This document shows, in pieces, positions 62,453 to 64,000 of a DNA stretch of 64,000 nt. Source of the DNA: Baylisascaris procyonis (lineage: Eukaryota; Nematoda; Chromadorea; Rhabditida; Ascarididae); the NCBI GenBank assembly GCA_037389465.1, contig JAZARR010000221.1:5000501-5064500 (forward strand), in the 5' to 3' direction. The notes beneath the pieces were generated by a model, which saw only the letters and a list, made by a program, of their open reading frames with translations, was not told where the DNA came from and did no database searches. The translations under genes and the position numbers were made by a program. How positions within the stretch are numbered: the first letter of the stretch is position 1; every line of letters begins with the position of its first letter.

Positions 62453-63316
62453 TGAGAGAAAAAAGAAACGTTTTGCTATTATCTAATCTATGTTGGTCAA
62501 TATTTTATTTATATTTTGCGCAGTTTTAACAAACTAAATTATTCATCATTTCTTTCGAAATTCTCATATTTATTAGTTTCTATAGAAATACTCTCAATAT
62601 CGCCCACAGTAATATATAGATCAGATGAGTCTCTATTTAGATTGAATATTTCCCCTCTCCCTCTCAATATATGTCCATTCTATAGTTTCTCATCGTTTAT
62701 ACATCTCTCTATTTCTTTATCAGAGAGGATTTGAAAAAAAAAAATTGCACTTAACTTAAATTTGAAAACAAAAGCAATCATAAACAGAATTAGTTGAAAA
62801 TTGTAATTTTTGGTGAAAAAAGTTGATTCGTTCTGCAATTTTTTGGAGAATTTTTTTCCCCAACTTTTCTTTCTTATTCCACAAATTTATATATATTTTT
62901 TATTATTATGCAAATGATGTTATTATGCAAACAATTTTTTCTCTCATCCTCGCTTTGTTATAAATGTTTTCTTTGTCCAGTTCCCATCTTTTAGCTAATC
63001 GAACGAATGCACTTTTAATTTTGCTCTTTTTTATTCAATAAAGTAAAAATTACTGTCATTGAAAAGAAATAAATAAATTAACAAACAAGGAAGAATGTTG
63101 AACTCAATTATGCTTTTTTTTTTTTCAAAAGAGCAACGAGAAAAAGCTTTGACCAATTTTAGGATATCCCACATTTATCACCCAATTATGATCCTTGTTT
63201 TTTTTTTTCTTCGCTTGAAGAAGTAAATTGCAATAATCGAAAGAAAATTTTTGAACTTTTTTTTCAATATTTATCGAGTATATAACAAAGTATTTTTATG
63301 TATACGTATAGATATT

Positions 63317-63318
<2 letters not shown>

Positions 63319-63412
<94 letters not shown>
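63319..63412. repeat. (TA)n microsatellite, 94 bp
   Basis: Pure TA repeats about 0.5 kb upstream of the gene that starts at 63899. From 62.5 to 63.9 kb nothing else is supported. Confidence 0.98.
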
Positions 63413-63414
<2 letters not shown>

Positions 63415-63886
63415 TAGATATCTTTTTATCAGTATAGATACTTAAATACTAGGTTTCCTATGGCAAACGTATCTCACTCGATGTTAGATCTCATAATTCA
63501 ATATGTCGATGTTTATATTGTATATTTTTCAAATTCGAAAGCACGTTGCGGAACTTTTACATGTATCGGTGAGGGGCGGGCATTTAAGGAAAAAAAACGC
63601 TAGAGGAGGCGGATTTATTATATGCCCAGAGGGGAAAATACAATCTTGTGCCATTTATCGAATATGTTTTTCATAGATATCAAGATGTGCGATCAACGTA
63701 TTGCAGTTGAGCGCTTGAGAGAATTTTCTTTTTTTTGCACATTTACGTTGTCCGCCTCTCAACGAATTTATCGCTAGTTTCATGTTGTTCATATCGCTTG
63801 TTTGTTACTTTTATTGTCGTTGAATGATATGGATAATTGAGCGAATTTTGATATAAGAATATGACTTAATTGATAAGTGATTATAA

Positions 63887-63893
63887 TTTGCAG
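63887..63893 (+). promoter_or_regulatory. Splice or trans-splice acceptor before start codon
   Basis: TTTGCAG matches the nematode 3' splice consensus and sits 5 nt before an ATG in an AAACA context. Such a short leader is typical of spliced-leader addition, but a cis-spliced 5' UTR exon upstream would look the same. Confidence 0.6.
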
Positions 63894-63898
63894 AAACA

Positions 63899-64000
63899 AT
63901 GAGTGAATCGGGCTCGTTGGCGACTAGCTCGACCGGGTCCGACCCAGACCCATTTAGCCAACTGCTCGCTTCAATGGCCCGACCCATACCGAACTCGATC
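63899..64000 (+). CDS. N-terminus of an unidentified protein, 3' partial
   Basis: The frame opens MSESGSLATSSTGSDPDPF and continues SQLLASMARPIPNSI to the window edge (34 codons). G+C rises abruptly to over half with strong codon structure (tcg, acc, ccg), unlike everything in the preceding 10 kb. The Ser/Thr-rich acidic N-terminus looks disordered and cytosolic or nuclear, with no signal peptide. I do not recognise the protein. The very long gene-poor upstream region would suit a developmentally regulated gene, which is inference only. Confidence 0.8.
   Translation, partial: MSESGSLATSSTGSDPDPFSQLLASMARPIPNSI

Overview
This is a window of AT-rich eukaryotic nuclear DNA. Its coding exons are clearly richer in G+C than their introns. 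A nematode is the best guess, for three reasons: introns end in TTTCAG, TTGCAG or TTTAAG; the gene at the right edge has a start codon 5 nt after such an acceptor, as at trans-splice sites; and a decayed retroelement tail has a layout I associate with nematode genomes. The species is not identified.

Left part, 1-15.2 kb: the one gene I can name is a Slingshot-type cofilin phosphatase on the + strand. Eleven exons (1065-1290, 1892-2039, 2387-2505, 3274-3380, 4101-4186, 4607-4770, 5769-5915, 6871-6952, 7798-7900, 8784-8926, 9266-9544) join in phase and encode 533 residues. In order these give the Slingshot N-terminal domain, a DEK_C-like helical domain, the dual-specificity phosphatase domain with an intact Cys-x5-Arg loop, and a short tail. 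The 5' end lies left of the window or in a weakly supported exon near 200-350. Two further possible 3' terminal exons fit the reading phase (10945-11097 and 15029-15074), each followed by AATAAA.

Middle, about 15-63.9 kb: mostly gene-poor DNA. It holds long (AT)n, (TTA)n and (TG)n arrays, poly-C/G tracts, minisatellites, a foldback element of about 0.5 kb (15.5-16.0 kb), an inverted-repeat pair 1 kb apart (40.3-41.4 kb), a decayed non-LTR retrotransposon tail (29.75-29.99 kb, minus), a microRNA-precursor-like hairpin (39.25 kb), two related tRNA-like relics (60.77 and 62.39 kb) and a regular GCGC array with a 16-17 bp period (51.44-51.53 kb). Scattered short open segments with good splice sites (18.4, 20.5, 25.5, 33.5, 42.4, 46.3-46.9, 50.2, 53.6, 58.3, 59.8 kb) may be exons of small unrecognised genes. 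None is proven, and the AT-rich background makes chance matches common.

Right edge: 63899-64000 is the start of a second gene on the + strand, of unknown identity. Its initiator ATG follows a TTTGCAG acceptor by 5 nt, and the large gene-poor region lies upstream of it.
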